64,000 bases of DNA from Escallonia rubra. Its lineage: Eukaryota; Streptophyta; Magnoliopsida; Escalloniales; Escalloniaceae. The notes beneath the pieces are model-generated. The model did no database searches. It worked only from the letters and a program-made list of their open reading frames with translations, and was not told where the DNA came from. Both the position numbers and the translations under genes were made by a program. The stretch lies in assembly GCA_033065855.1 (NCBI GenBank), contig JAVXUO010002091.1:33198-97197 (forward strand), read 5' to 3'. Position 1 is the stretch's first letter; every line of letters begins with the position of its first letter. Positions 22,801 to 37,270 of this stretch are shown here, in pieces.

Positions 22801-23366
22801 AATGTGTCAAGAAACTTGTTGTACCTGTGATAGTCCAAAAGAATGTAAATCATCTTAAGAAAGTGACCTAGTTCATACCTCAGGCAACGAATCTTTCTTT
22901 TATTTTTTAGATCTTTTCTTGCATTTTCCTATAATACATCTAACATTTTGAAAACAATCAATATTATTCGTTAGGTCCTCGATCAGATTTGAAAACAGTC
23001 TTCAGAAATATTTTCAGAAGGACATACTAAAATATTTTCAAAAAACAGTTTTCATACGTTGGTGACATTGATTCTCGTCGAACATTGCAGAACTTTTTTG
23101 TGCATCCCAAAAGTTGAATTATCTACTTGATGTGCCATCAAAAATGAATTTCTGCAGTTGGTTGATGCAATGGAAGCAGTTAGTCATTCATTCACAAAAC
23201 GTTGGGCAGACTGTGATTCATGAACCTACATGCATATCCTTGGATGAAAACGCAGTTGTTCGAGCTGTGTTTAGGGCACTAGCAGCAGTGACGCGAGTTG
23301 TTGGCTAAATTTCTTTTTAGATGAATAACATTTGAAATTTTGTGTATCGCTAAAGAGATACTGTTG

Positions 23367-23368
<2 letters not shown>

Positions 23369-23409
<41 letters not shown>

Positions 23410-23418
23410 CACACACAC
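23369..23418. repeat. Compound (AT)n-(AC)n microsatellite
   Basis: About 15 AT units (23369-23398) followed by G and about ten AC units (23400-23418). Length is likely polymorphic. Confidence 0.95.
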
Positions 23419-26400
23419 AGAGAACGATTTGTTATTACTATATGGGGACAAATTGAATTTTTTGTCATTAACATTTGTCGGACAGCATCTCAGCTCTACC
23501 GGGTTGAAAATCGAAATCAGCCGTACACATTCTTTAAAATTATGAAGGGTGTGAATCATCTAGTTGTTGTTACCAAAGTATCTATACCGTTTTGTGCTTA
23601 TTATTCCCGAGGAAGAATACTGGTATAATGTGGTTCTTTGTGTAAAGTTGTCAACTAATATGGCTCTATGCTTGGTATATTGGACTTATAAGGTTCGTGT
23701 TATGAAGGTAATAGGACACTGGTTAAGAGTATAATTTTAGAATTTCCCGTCTCAACCGCAGTGATTGATGCTCTGGTGGGTCATAGTTATGGTATTAGAC
23801 TCATAAGTCCTCTGCTAAAACTCGCACTTTGTCATGGGAAACTTGGGCAATGAACTTTAACCTAGAAGGATGGACAAACTCACTATAAAGCTCCCTTTTT
23901 TTTTCCCTCCCTAATCGAAATTCATTAAGTAAAAGTACAACTGCAACTTAGAGGAAATACCCGAATGAGTTAGCTAGAGAATGAGACAGTGCATCCAAAC
24001 GGATGGTCCCAAAAATTGGTCAGTATGGTATTGAAGAAAAGCGGAATAATCTAGGAGCTGCAGGTGCAGGTGTTTGGGGTACCAAACTAAGTGGCAACCG
24101 AGAGGAGACAATACAAAAGAGATGCATCAAAACCATGTCTCCTACTATTTGAGTAGCGAGAGCCATGTACCACAACTGATGGCAGCTCGAGGTGATGTAA
24201 CAGTGGCGGCAAGAAGCAAATCTGAAACAAGTCTCTCATGTTGCTCACCAAAGTAAAGGTCACGGATTTTGTCCATTTAGATTTGGGTTGGATAAATTTG
24301 GAGCGCTAGTCATCAATAATACTAAAAGATGACTTAATAAGATTGACGCACTTTACTTGTTTCTTTACTTCCCGATTCTTTTTTCCTTCTTTTTATCCTT
24401 TTCGTTTTACTCAAGTGGATGTGATTCTCTTATCGACAAAATGGTAGTTGGATTTTCTACATAAGGATCTTCTCTCAATGAATTAAATTCCACAACTTAG
24501 ATAATTATATTCATGAGCCGGTACCACCCGTTAGGCATTGACCGATGTACACCGACGGTGGCCAGTCACCCATCATGACTTTAATAATAAGTTGAACTTT
24601 CTTCCTTCTTGGGTTTTCGATCATCACCTGAACCTTGATTTGACCAACTTGCGTATCCATCCCGGGTTCGCCACCGGCACCATCAAATGCGAGGCCACCT
24701 ATGGGGTAATGTGGGCAATTGCCGACCATAAGGATTAAGAAGTTGTGTCATTTCTTTTAGAAAATATAATTAGTATTTACATGATCAAATTTAGTTAGGA
24801 AAAATACTTTAATTGTAACATGCAAAATCATTAAAATAGATTTAAAAAATAAGTCATTTCTTATATGTATATAAAAATTAATTAAAAAAAAAGAACTGCT
24901 GGCCTCTGAGACAAACGAATTATATTTGTTTAGTTTATATTGTTGTTGTCTCTCTTCGTATAGGTTCTAACGAGTAACAACGATCAAGATTTAACTCATA
25001 GGCTCGCAAAGACTTGCAAATGATATAGAAAACATAATTTTGTATCGTATCTTTAGTGTCTTTCTCTCTTATTTCACTAATATTTATCCAACTTTGTCTA
25101 ACATTTCTTTCTCTTTTTTCCCCTACTAGATATCACTTATTTATACTAAGTGAAAGGGATGCAAAGACACACATTAGAGAAAGGTCACAATCTTTAAAAG
25201 AGATACTAAATAAAGGGAAACAACCCATAAAAAAAGATATTTATTTTGGATGAAGTTTTAAAACTTCTAACAATTTTCACCACTAAAAAGTCGAAAAAAT
25301 AGGATAATGGTTCAAAATTGCCCACCTTATGCCGAGTTAAAATATGACATGGATTGCCCACCATGTACGAAAATTCTAAAAATGAAGTACAATCTAAAAG
25401 AAGAATCCTTTTTTAGTGTTCATTTAATACCTTAAAACATAAGTTATCAGCCACTCTTATCTTTCACCCGTCGTCATAAAGAATTCCCGACGCGACCACT
25501 GGTTACCATCCACTTATCACACACAGCTTATCAAAGACCATGAACTGCTTCTGATCACTTGATTTGAGGAACGAAACCATGATATTGGGGGAATGCCAAC
25601 GTAGACCAACTCGGGGTGCTACCTTTGCTAGCAGGAGATAAGGAGGAAACAATCCCATGAATGAAGGGGGATCATGACACTTGACAGCCATAGCCACAAA
25701 AGGATGAAAGTAGCCCCAGTAAACTAATCCCGTCTCTCCGGTAAGCAATTGACATTTGTTGGGTTGGTGCACGTGCTCGAGCGTTCCTTGCGGAGACAAA
25801 GCGAGGAGGGCTATTACTTTAATCATTATCATCACCAATTTTGTGTTGATGGTGAGGCTGCTTGCTGCAATGCACTTTTGATTAGGTCAATTCCCTGTAC
25901 TGGTTGGTGTCTCCCACATGGTTAGATCCTTGCATGTCACTGTCATTAGCTTCTAAACAATCTCATCAACCCTCTAAACCCTTTCTCATTGATGGATCAT
26001 TCGTCCATATTTGAACCGGCTCGCTGGATATCCTGAACTGGAGAAGCCAGTTAGCTTGTTGTTTTATGGCATGTTATGTGGTAAGGAGAGGGATATATTA
26101 GGAAAGATTTGGCTGCGTCAATACTTGTTTTTCTCTTTTCGAAAGGATAATTTCATTAACTAATAGTTAGCCAGCGTAGGAGGAAAAAACACGATGAAAC
26201 GATTAACTCTAGAAATAACAATGGTCGGCACTCGGCATGACATTGCCGGAAAAGAAGAAAGGGATAAAAATTACTATTGTCAAAATCTTGTGTCAAGTCG
26301 GAAACAGTCACTCTGTTGCAACCTCCCTTGTTGTAGTGCCAAAAAAAATTGAATGCGAGGAATTTGAAAATTTTACAAAGCAACTAGTGAAACATGAGAA

Positions 26401-29144
26401 ATTTATTATGAACGTGTTTACAGTTACGCCCCAGTCACTCTGTTGCAACCTCCCTTGTTATAGTACCCAAAAAAATTGAATGCGAGAAATTTGAGAAATT
26501 TATTAACTAGTGAAATATGAGAAATTTATTATAAACGTGTTTAAACAGTTACGCTTGTACTTTGTTTGACCCCTTCATACCGTCCCATTGGAAACATATA
26601 GTCATGGAGAAGCTTTCTCCGTACCCGACATTATAATGTAATTGATGGTAAAAAGTTGTTATTGTGCAAATAATGCAAGGGACTAACCTTAGCCTGTGGT
26701 AACCTCAATTAAATTGGACCAAGTAACTTGCTACTTGGTTTTGATTTTTAGTACTGTCGGTGCATCGATCTACATAGTACGATCAGTAAAAGGACTAATT
26801 ATGGCTATTGCATGTAATGGGTAGCATTACAACAAAATGATACAGTTTTACCTAGAGCCATGTTAATGTCCAAGTGCAAAAGTCAAAGCATTTTCAGACA
26901 GCGACTCCATAACTTATGCAATGGTTCACATAATGCCTAGCCATGATTATCACCATGAGGTGCTCAGCTCATGGTTTTAGGCTATTCAGAATGATTATGT
27001 TCATACGGCGTGCTAACTGCTCGTGCATGTGTCAATGAGCTTTTGCAAACTAGTAAATTGCATAATTTTCATCCCAACTACCATGCCTTGAACCAATTTA
27101 AGGTTTGAAAAACTTTGCCTCCTTCTCCCAACAACACCCCCCCCCCCCCCACCCCCACAACACCCTTTCTGTTCTTTTCCTTCTTTCATTTTGCTTTCTC
27201 CCTTACCATGCCCCGATAGATAAAAGGGTAATTTATATCAAAAACCACGTAGATTGCAGTAGATCATAATTAGCACTGTCTAGAAACCAACTATGCATGC
27301 ACGTTCTATGATGGATACGACATTTTCGCCAAACAATTCCGTAAATAGTTTTTATGATAATTAGATAAGGGAAAACATTTGGCTGTTATTCGAGTTGTAA
27401 AAAGAAAACTACGACCCTCCATATAACGGTTATTGACAGCTGTAATAAATGATTATAATAACTTTAATTCAGTGACAAACAAATCGAGTTTTTAAGAGAA
27501 TTGTCATTCATTCAATGTTTTAACAAAAACGTTGCTGACTATTTTTAATGACTATTAGTTATCGCTAAATGGAAGGGTTCTAGCTGTCTGCTATACTGCA
27601 GCGATTAAAATTTGCACTATAGTGAAGGATGACTAGGTATACGGTTAAGGCTGAACTCCTCACAACCAAGAGATTTGGGAGTCACTCCAGTGTCCTGATA
27701 CTCCTCCAGTCTTAGCAAAAGCTAAGACTGCAATGATGGCGCTCAACCATATAGAAATTTCTGGAAAGGGGGGGGGGGCTCACTTTTGGTCTTCTTCAAT
27801 CTGTTGGAGTGGAAAGTCTTTCCATTTAATGATGGTCACAAGACAAAAATCCATTCTCAGATACATACATACAGCTTTGTGAAAGATAAAACTGTAACAG
27901 TCCACAAATGACAGCTCCATGAAAAGAAGATCAATGTGTGCTTTTTCTAAATCCCTTTTTTGTCAAATCGACACACACCCAAATGGAACCCCAACCTTAA
28001 GCAACACAGGACCCAGTAAAGTTGGAAGCTTCACTCCACAATTTGTTTGAATAATATTCATTTGCATTAGATAGTGCATTGGTTAGTCAAAGAGCACTAC
28101 TATTCAAAGGTTAAACCTGGTTTGGGACTTGCTTTGGTGGTCCATGGAAATGCTGTTAGGGACAAAATGGTATAACCTGTTTGGCTTGATCGATACATGA
28201 GCATCAGATTCTCCTCCTTCTTATTTTTCTGAATAGATATACATAGAGCCCCATGATGACCTCTTGATCTTGTTCCTTGATTTGCACTGCCCTTTGCATT
28301 CGGTTATCTCCAGTTAGCTAGCAGTCAAGCTTCGATCTCCAAACAATCCCTCCTTTTTCAACTTGTTTAGTTGGAACTAGTTTAATAGCTTGATTGACAT
28401 TTGGTGGTTAAGTTTTGGAGCTTCTCATTTGTCCTCGCTTGAATTACCTATCTCATTCGTCAGTAATTGAATCATCTCTGGCTCTTTGTTTCTTTTTCAT
28501 GCAGAATAAATCAATGTTTTTGGACTATTACCACGTCATCCAAAAAAGAAACAATTTGAGCAATTTATATTTTTAATGCATAAAATACTTTTTTTCTGTT
28601 CAAAGAGCGATAATCACAGTTCAACAAGTTTATCCAGTGTACAATTAATCTCGACATTGTTTTTTCTATCTTTTTCTTCAAAAGTGGTGGGTGTTATAAT
28701 TCGTCTTCCTATATATTCTAAACCTTGCGGTAGTAAGAGTCTTGTACACTGAAATCGTTTTATTTTGCTAAGCTGTCACAAAATTATAGAGTGTTTACTT
28801 GATATTCGCTTACAAGCAAGGTGAAAGAGAGAATTCATAAAATTTATAAGTAGGTATATCAACACTTCATGCACTTGCTTTCTCTGGACCACTTACATAA
28901 ATTAAACTCCCAGTGGTTCTCAAAGTAGCATGCCGAGGTTGTATTTTCACGACATTCAAGTAATCATAAAGTCAAAAAGAAAAAAAAAAAAGAAAATTCC
29001 AAGAAAGTAAATTCCTAGCAGTAGAACTTGGACTTCTTGTGCCCTATACTTTTCCACCCTCATATATTCTTCTTCACTTTCCTACTAAATGCTGTAGTTA
29101 AAGTGGAACAAGACTTCAAATGAGTCTCTAGGCTTGTTAATCGA
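23419..29144. other. Long intergenic region
   Basis: No gene model supported. Open frames such as 24538-24738 and 25503-25838 (minus) show no domain I recognise. The region holds the tandem duplication at 26305-26554, a 14-base C run at 27137-27150 and a G run near 27770. The last 1.5 kb before 29145 is the 3' flank of the pectate lyase gene. Confidence 0.45.
26305..26554. repeat. Tandem duplication of about 125 bp
   Basis: CAGTCACTCTGTTGCAACCT begins both copies (26305 and 26432). They run through a shared AAAAAAATTGAATGCGAG and end at CAGTTACGC (26430 and 26554). Small indels separate them. It is non-coding. Confidence 0.85.
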
Positions 29145-31137
29145 TCAGCAACGGGAGCCCTTCTTGCAGTTGAGCGCACCGGAACCCGTGGTGAGCGAGC
29201 CGACGAGCGAAGATGGTCTTGCACCCAAGCTCGAAGCCCTAGCGTAGCTGGACGAAGCCCCCGCGCCGGATGTCGTAAAAAAGGCACCATTCAACATCAA
29301 GTCCCCTTCTGACCTCCAATTCCAATTCTTCCAGTCACTCTGTGGTGCATCCTCGTGCTTGGTCACCTGTTGAAATATAAACTCATGTCATTTTAGTAAA
29401 CATTTCTATCACTCGATCAATCGACCGATCTCCAAAAAGAAGTCGCTCTTCAAAAAGTGCATGTCCATGTTGTCACGAATCATAAAAGGGTTTATTTGGA
29501 CAAAAAGAGTTTAAGTTTTGTACAGAGCGGTGAACAAGGTCTCTTTTATTGGGATGGAAAATATAAGATAGTAACAGTAAAAGGAGAAAGGAGAGCGAGA
29601 AAAATCAAAGTTCGTTGGATGAGGACACGCCCGTCCTTTTCTTGGGAAGTTCCATACGAAATTTCTATTGCTAGCTAATGTGTTATTTTTCTCCAAAATA
29701 GTCATTGCGTTTTCAGAACAAGTATATTTACGTTGGATAGAAATTCCAAGTCACAAGCAGCTTCTTACCTCTTTGCTAAATCTCCTGTCCGGTGCGAGAA
29801 ATCTGTTGCCTTGGCTATTGATGGTAGGTGCTGCACTCCCTCCAATGGCATACATTTCCCAGTGGGTGTAGTCATTGTTCACCACATGGAAGTATCCATG
29901 CCTGCATCTGCATCAGTCAAACAACATCTCAGTAAAAATCAAAAGCCATGGACCACCTTCATGTCGAAAACGGAATCATGTTGACCGCGTTCAAAGATGA
30001 ACGTTGACACAACAAAAACAACCGTGCATCTACGATCGTGCAATGTTCATAGATTAACGTTCTTTTTTATTTAACACATTTCAAAAGCGAGCGCGAGTAA
30101 AAACTATAGCAGATGAATGAGACCGTAGAATTTGCAGAAATAAGTGAATTTTGTTGTGGTTATACCTTGGCATTCTTTGAATAAGACCTTCTCCAAAGTG
30201 ATTGAAGGCAATGGTGACTTGCATGTTCTTGTCTGGACCGTAGGAATCACTATGTCCTAAAAGCATAACCTTATCATGGTGGGTCATGTAATTGTTGGAG
30301 ATGGTGATGGCCGTGGAGGCCATGATGGCATCAATCAAGCCGTCCGCGCAGTTGGACAAGGAGCAGTGGTCCACCCACACATGGCTACCCCCAAAGATGG
30401 ACACACCATCGCCGTCCGATATAGTCCTCCACCCATAATGCCGTGGGGAGCTCCTCACCATGGCGTTCCCTCCTTGCTTGCAGTCGTGAATGTTGATGCC
30501 GTGAATGATGATGTTAGTCACGTACTGTATGGTTATGCATGGACCCCCAGCAATGTGCACGCTAGCTCCCCTGCCATCAATGGTCTTGAAAGAGTTCATA
30601 ATCAGCTCCTCCTTCAGCTTAATCACCATGTCCCGGGCGAAGATGATCCACAGTGGCTCGTCCTGAATCACCGCGTGGCGAAGCGTGCCCGGCCTAGGCG
30701 TCACGGCGTCGTCGTCACCGGAGTCCGTGACCACATAAATCTTCCCATCTCGTCCACCAACGGCATTCTTGCCAAACCCGATCCCACAATCGGCCAACCG
30801 CTGGCGGTTATTAACCCAGTTGGGGTCGCACCGCCAGCAGTCGTCGATCGGGTTTCCGGTCCCGCAAGAGAGGTAGCCTAAGCCCCTCCTCGAGGCATTG
30901 ACACTCCTGCACAAGGAAAAAAAAAGAAAAATGTGTCACATTGTTATGTTACATAACCAAGTAGACAACGTGCTTATATTCTAAGGACATTAATGGTGTG
31001 GAGCCTTTAAAAACAAAAATGTACCTGTGTACTTCTTGCACTACTGACTCGGGGTCTTGCTGTGGGGAGGAGGAAGTTGGGGTTGGAATATTCAGGAGAG
31101 AGAAGAGGAAGAGGAGAGAGAGTAAGGGAGATGCCAT
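29145..31137 (-). CDS. PLY18/PLY22: Secreted pectate lyase, PL1 family (PLY18/PLY22 type)
   Basis: Four exons join in frame: 31137-31025, 30906-30166, 29907-29769 and 29366-29145, giving 404 aa, the usual plant size. Residues 1 to about 23 are a signal peptide, so the enzyme goes to the cell wall, where this family cleaves de-esterified homogalacturonan by calcium-dependent beta-elimination. A plant pectate-lyase N-terminal segment ([20 protein letters not shown]) precedes the parallel beta-helix. Family motifs are present: [16 protein letters not shown] (215-230), [20 protein letters not shown] and [11 protein letters not shown] (282-292), which holds the catalytic arginine. The second intron falls inside RMPR. 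The tail ends with a Ser/Ala-rich stretch and a final Cys. Nothing is broken. Introns are all GT-AG; the 118-, 258- and 402-bp lengths are ordinary. Confidence 0.95.
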
Positions 31138-31217
31138 ATTTTTGGCCCTGTTGTTGGTCTCGAGGGAAGGAGCTGAGGAGGAGAGGTGAGAGCAAAAAGG
31201 AGTGAAGGGGAGGGGGG

Positions 31218-31223
31218 TATATA
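31218..31223 (-). promoter_or_regulatory. TATA box of the pectate lyase gene
   Basis: Minus-strand TTTATATACC in a C-rich context, about 80 bp upstream of the ATG. It predicts transcription starting near 31190 and a leader of about 50 bases. Confidence 0.7.
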
Positions 31224-32871
31224 AAGGGATTAAAGCCGGACGGAATGGCGTGATTAAACTAACATGTGGGGTCTGGTTGCTGCTTCGTGATTACTGGTTT
31301 TAAGGAGGAGATTCCTGCCTCGGTAGTTTTGGCCGTTAAGCAAGCCCAGCTTCCATTGTTGAAAACATCTGCCCTACCCCCGGCCCCTCCCACGATTTGA
31401 TGTTTTTTTTTTGTTATGTGTTACAAAAAAGTCCAAGATTTATTTGGGTTTCTTTAATGGCGCTCCTCCCTTTCGCCTCGAAGTTGGTTGGTATTTAGCT
31501 TTTCTGTCGAGTTACCCGTGTTAGGTTAGAGAAATTTTTAGCTGTCATCGCCGTGTCTTCCATGATAACACAAATTGAGGCGTTTAATTTGGCACAGGCA
31601 GATGGTCGGATTGTGAGGTCGAGTACATGCATATGTGCACACAAAACAAATTTCTTCATGTTTAATTTTTTTCTAAATAACGCGTGAATCTTCATTTTAA
31701 AATTTCTTGTACATAGTTATTGTTCTGGTGACAAAATAAAACAAGACATATATTGGAATTTAGGCGTTATAGGTGCTGCGACTACTGGAACTCAAACTTG
31801 CAATGAAATTTTATACCTGGGATGGCTACGACGAGTGGTGGTAAATAAATTTTGACTATAATTAATTCCAGTCATTTTAGGAAATAGAAGCTACGAACTG
31901 ACATTGTTGCGTAGGCCTAGATGCAATAACTAAATTGTTTGTGCCTTTGTTAATTTCTTGCGACAAGAAAATAAATATTTAACTCGCCAAGCCCCCGAGG
32001 ACTTAAATCAATCAACAAAAGGATCTTCACCTCATTATAACTTTTGGAATTCATCACACTTAAATATTGCCCAGAAATGGCACTTTCCTAATGTAGCCAT
32101 ATGACGGTAATTGTTTATTGAGGTGCAATTTATTATTTTGGAGTATGTAGTGGACTAGTTATCAATACAATATTTTGGCTGATATTTAATGAGGATATGA
32201 CATAAACGCTCATCCGTGCCATGAAAAGCAGCAGTTAAAACAATAAAAATATTTTTTAAACAATAAACAAAATTGGGAATTTTTCCCTCACTCTTTTTAA
32301 GCCGGCGCCCTCCTTAAAATATAAAAAGAACTAAAATTACTAGTGGTTTATTAATTGCTAATTTAATTAACCTGTTACTTACTGTATTATATATAGACTT
32401 TGTATACTTTTTTTTTCATTTTATAGATGCATCGATGTAACGAAAAGAAAATCATTAATTAGATTTGGACCAAAATTGTGCTGATTATGAATGCATAAGC
32501 ACTGAGATTAATACTTTTGCTGCCTGATTAAGAAGCACCGATGTTTTTGGATCTACGTCCTGAAATGGACATCTTTATACTCGTTTCTCACTCTTCTATA
32601 CCAGCGACAGAATTAGTTTTCTGCCTACAAATTCCTAAAATGTAATTGGCTCTTGGTTTTTTTTAAACCCTCTATTCTAATTCTTGAAGAAGACTTATAT
32701 GATTGATTCTTATATGCAATCCCTTAAGCAAGTGGAACGTACCGTGTACGTTAAAGCTTGAACCGGAACACAAATAATGCCACCCTATTATTCTATTGAA
32801 AATCATCATTAGTAGCACAGTAAACATGAAGATTTCATGGGACCCTAGAATTTATCCTAATTTACCTTCAA

Positions 32872-32991
32872 AAATATTTATTTCTTCTGACAAATGATGT
32901 TTCCTTTTATTTCTATCCTCTAACAAATATTAAATTGAGAAATATTTATATTCTTCTGACAAATGATGTTTCCTTTTATTTCTATCCTCTA
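32872..32991. repeat. Direct repeat of about 50 bp, 68 bp apart
   Basis: AAATATTTAT(A)TTCTTCTGAC...CTATCCTCTA occurs at 32872-32922 and again at 32940-32991, nearly identical. It is non-coding. Confidence 0.85.
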
Positions 32992-33211
32992 TATATCAAC
33001 TCGAGAATGATGGATTTGTGAAATGTTAAGAGTGGAGGAATATCCTATGCAAAAAAAAAAATTTGTTTTTTGTCCTACTCTCATAATTGGTCTTTCTTTT
33101 TTGGTTTACGATTGCTCGTAGGTCATTTGCCTCAGGTACATAAACGGAGAAGCCTTGCCTCCCGTTAGCCTACTGGAACGAAATCAATGCGTTTAAGATG
33201 CCTAGATGCCA

Positions 33212-33233
33212 CCCCCCCCCCCCCCCCCCCCCC
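33212..33233. repeat. Poly-C tract, 22 bases
   Basis: An uninterrupted run of 22 C. The reported length may be unreliable, because such runs are prone to sequencing and assembly error. Confidence 0.9.
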
Positions 33234-36200
33234 AAACCAAAACAATTTAACTTGAGTGTAGTGGTCAATTGTATGCGATAATTTGAAGTTCGGTTTTACA
33301 TCTTCTTATCCTTTGAATGAGATATGAAAATGCTTAAGTTTTAGAATAAGGTTCTCTGCCATAACAAAAAAAAAACACTAAATGTATATTAGCAATAGTA
33401 AATTGTCACTATAATTCTAATAACAGCAACAAAATATTTACTGTAGCGTCCGACGATCCTTTTCCTTAAACTTTTATGCTACCACGACCCAATTAATTTT
33501 ATTTAACCAAGAATTAACGATCCATCTTAGCATGCCAGTGGGTAATCTTGTGACGATGACAATCAATCACAAAATATATGGTGATTATGATTTGTTAGAC
33601 CCCGTGACCACAGGCACATGCTTTTGCTCTATAAATCAAACTTTGATTGGTCCATTGGGCCCGACTTTGCGGGCCTCACTATTATTCTCCTTTGTTTAAC
33701 AAGAATAAATATTTTCCTTTTATCCTCTTAGACCGCAAACCTCGCCGCCAATCTTCAATGCTGACATGGCATTGCAGCTAGCTGTTACGCCGACACTTGG
33801 CCGGCAGATGTTGACGTGGCATGTAAAGCCAAGTCTTCACATGGCCAAAATTGGTTGTATCAACGTTTCAATGACCAACGTTGTATCCCCTAAACAAGAT
33901 CAGAGTCGTTAATTATTCTGCTGGTGACAAATTTTCGCTTGTCGATCTGGGCTGGTCCAATTTTCCTCATAATCTCTTCTCTAGTGTTAAAGAAAACATT
34001 GTTGCTAGAATGTCCTTCGACGCGGTTTTACATCCGGAGTTGGCTTGTTTACGTTCTGACAGTATGTTTTTGTACGCGATTTCACACTAGGAGTTGGACT
34101 GAGTAATCGAACATGGCTAAAGAGTAAGAACTTAAAGGTATCTCTCCGAGTATGGAGAATATTCCAGCGTACACTTCAATGCGCCGTCCTATGATTCACA
34201 CAACCATATGTGGTTTTCATGACTATATACGATATTCTTATACAGTGATTATGTAATTAGTCTCCATAGTTAAGCGAAGAAGGACTTCTTCACAATAAGT
34301 CCGAACTGGGTTTTTCATTAATCAATACGTTCGAACAGGGAATGAGCGAATGTACTCGTATGCCACAATTTCATGTCGCTCCTCCGATCAGGATTAGAGC
34401 AAAATTTGCTTTCCTTTTGCAAAAGCTTGGAACAAACAACCAACGTGAACGTCTCTGTTAGGAAGTTAAGGAATGGCTAGGAATCAGATAATCAAAAGGC
34501 ACAGCCATGTTAGTTGATGGGCTTTGTAAAGCTAGCTAGAGCAGTGGGGGACTTGGATAGGGACTTAGTGACTGATTTTTTTTTATTATTTTTTTTTTTA
34601 TTAAATTAGTGACTGATTGCTACTTGGCAACTCCCTCATCCACTTAACATATGGCACCAGTTTGACGAGCCATGTGTTGATTCCCCTTCTCCAATAGTTT
34701 TTAGGGATCACCTGCACATGCAGGTTACTGAAGGTTCACATCAGATCGTCGTTAGCGTTAGCAGATCCTTTTATTGTCGGTTCAATTATCAGAATTCAGC
34801 CAAACCTTTTCATGAAAAACTTCTGCACTAAATATTGGCGAACTAAAAGGACCTTTAGCAGTAGAACTTCTCGGTAATATTTGGGTGTTTGATAGGAGAA
34901 CATGTATACCTTGTGGCCATAATGTGTGTGACCCTCTCCTTCCATTTTTTTCTCTTTTTATCCATGTCACCAGACCTATGGGACGCTCTATGTCGAGCGT
35001 ATCGTTCATGTTAAGTTATGATCTATTCTAAAAACTTAAGTTGTTAGAAACATGACTTAATAATGCATACAATACTTTGTAACACTTCCGTTCACGTGCA
35101 AGCTCTCAATTGCACGTGAAGAGACAAATGAAAGTGCACCACAATCAAATTACACAAATAAACAGAGTACAAATTGTATTATAATAGAGAGGAAGAGTCG
35201 GACTCAAGACTTTATCAAACAAGAGCTCACATACGATGTTAAGTTACACTTCGCTCTAAAAGCTTGAACTGTGAAAATATACGTTCAAGAATGTTAAGTC
35301 GCCATTATTGCCCGATAGAAAGTTTAAAGTCCCCTAATAATAGTCTCGTGTCTTAATTCTTTTCTGCCAAAATTTCAACACCATTTCAACATATAGATAT
35401 TGTACTAACACTTAATTCATTCGCGTGCTATGGTTAACCAAACAATTGAGAACAGAGCGTAAAGGCTTCTAATACTTGTAATCACACAATGGATAGAACG
35501 TAAGGACGGATATTGTTTGTCTACATATCAATATCATCATGAGGAGAAGAAAAAATGTCCCACTTCCATAGCTCCATCAACTATACAACACGTAAACCTT
35601 CAAGTAAGCAACATTGGTTGGCTGAGAAGCTGTATGGCATATTGCCTTGTTCTACATCCTTCTCTTCTTCCCTTGTTTCTCGGGTGGAATGTGTGGGAGG
35701 GGAGGAACGTTATCTTGTAAGCACGTGGTAGACCAGATATAAGAAAGTGGGACTATGGGATCTACCTGACTTAAGCTTTGCTAATATACTTTTAGCGGCA
35801 TTTCATAAGCAAATTAGTCGCCATACTAGTTTGTCACCTTGAACAAACTGCTTGGCTTTTACTCCTTTCCCATATGTTGTGATTTTGCTACTTCCCTAAC
35901 ATGCAATATGATTTTTTGCTTTGGGATAACTGTCTCAAATCACAACCTTCAAGTTTGATTTTGAATGACTTGGGAACATCAATCCAGATTACTGCCAAAG
36001 TGTTACCACTTACCAATACAATTGGTAACAAAAGATGAACTCACTTCCTACCATAATTTTAAAGAAGTTTGGAAAATGTTAACCAAATCGGACCAATCAA
36101 AACCAGTTGCGCTAATAGAAGATTTTTGGGGTAGGGAAGGCCCAAAATGGGTGCGTCTTCAGAAATGGCGAATCCAACAACTAAGAGGGCGATTGGGAGT

Positions 36201-37270
36201 GGTTCTTGTGCGGTTAAACCGGTTATAATCCAGACCAAATTACTTAGATTGGTGCTTGGCAAAAATGCAAAGCGATTCAAATGCCGTTCAAAAGCGAACT
36301 AGAGTCCCTTTGGTCGATCACCAGAGTCTGAGCCGCAGCAAGCAAACTATGCTCACGCGAACAATTCACATCCTTCATCACATTTCCTTTGCGTCTATCC
36401 TTGGTGATATCCTTCTACCTGCATGATGAAAGCATGAACTTGTACATCAGCTAAACTACGGCCAGGGCCGGCCCAGTTTCCACATTCAGTTTAACACCAT
36501 CCCGCTGCACATGAAGTGAAAACTTGCTCTTCTTGCTATCAACAAAGTATCAACCATTTTGCACAAGCCAGAATACTAGATTGGCTGCTTCGATCTTCCC
36601 ATTTTCATTTTGCTTACAGAAAGGCCCTCGTGCAACTCTACCGGACAGGCTATGAACGGACAACCAAAAACAGGATCAGAAGATGTTGGAGAGAATATGC
36701 AGGATGGAAGAAGAAAACGAAAATTCTTTGACTTGAAACACGTCTAAAGACACTGTCTTTAAAGTGATATTTGCCCCCACTCGATCTAAGTTTGCTACCG
36801 GGTTAATGGCAAATCACCTCCAGGATTACTCAAGCCAACAATCTGCAGATAGCAATTTTAAATATTCGTTTCACAATTTCTCTTCGAAATTGTGTATATA
36901 ACTGATAAATGTGAGATTCAGAAGTTGGAGTGCAAAAAGAATTAATTTATTCTAAATTTTGAGAATCTTATATATTGACTAACAGTCATCCTTTCACGAA
37001 GGAACACAACCAATTCTAATGTCTTTCCGGAATAACTTTCAAAGTCACTAAAGTGTCACTAAAAATAAATGACTAAAAAAAACAATTCCGAAAATTGGTA
37101 AATAAATGCTAAGTGCGCCCACTAAAGTGCCACGTGCGTGCGTGTGTGGTGCACCGCACAATAGCATTCTTAATCTTTCCTCCAAAACATCTCAAAATAA
37201 TTCAAACTTATGTGTAGATGTGCTTTTCTTCCAATGTGAGACAAAGAACAAGACTTTTTGAGTCTCGAAT

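Larger units (their letters stand above)
31227..37240. other. Long intergenic region
   Basis: No supported gene. It includes the upstream region of the pectate lyase gene, a 50-bp direct repeat (32872-32991), a 22-base C run (33212-33233), and AT-rich stretches with short chance frames. The minus frames at 34782-35009 and 36059-36280 have no recognisable family. A diverged repeat of GTTAAGTTA(T/C)...CT(C)TAAAA(A/G)CTT occurs near 35010 and 35240. Confidence 0.4.

Noticed and set aside
23114-23308. Possible exon (64 codons) with FTKRWAD-like text in another frame
   Set aside because: Frames are interrupted, no family was recognised and no consistent splice structure could be built.
30276-30881. 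201-codon plus-strand open frame
   Set aside because: It is the antisense shadow of pectate lyase exon 2, whose minus-strand frame has the full family motifs.
36059-36280. Minus frame with membrane-like hydrophobic stretches
   Set aside because: It briefly suggested a transporter fragment, but no family motif could be matched and no exons adjoin it.
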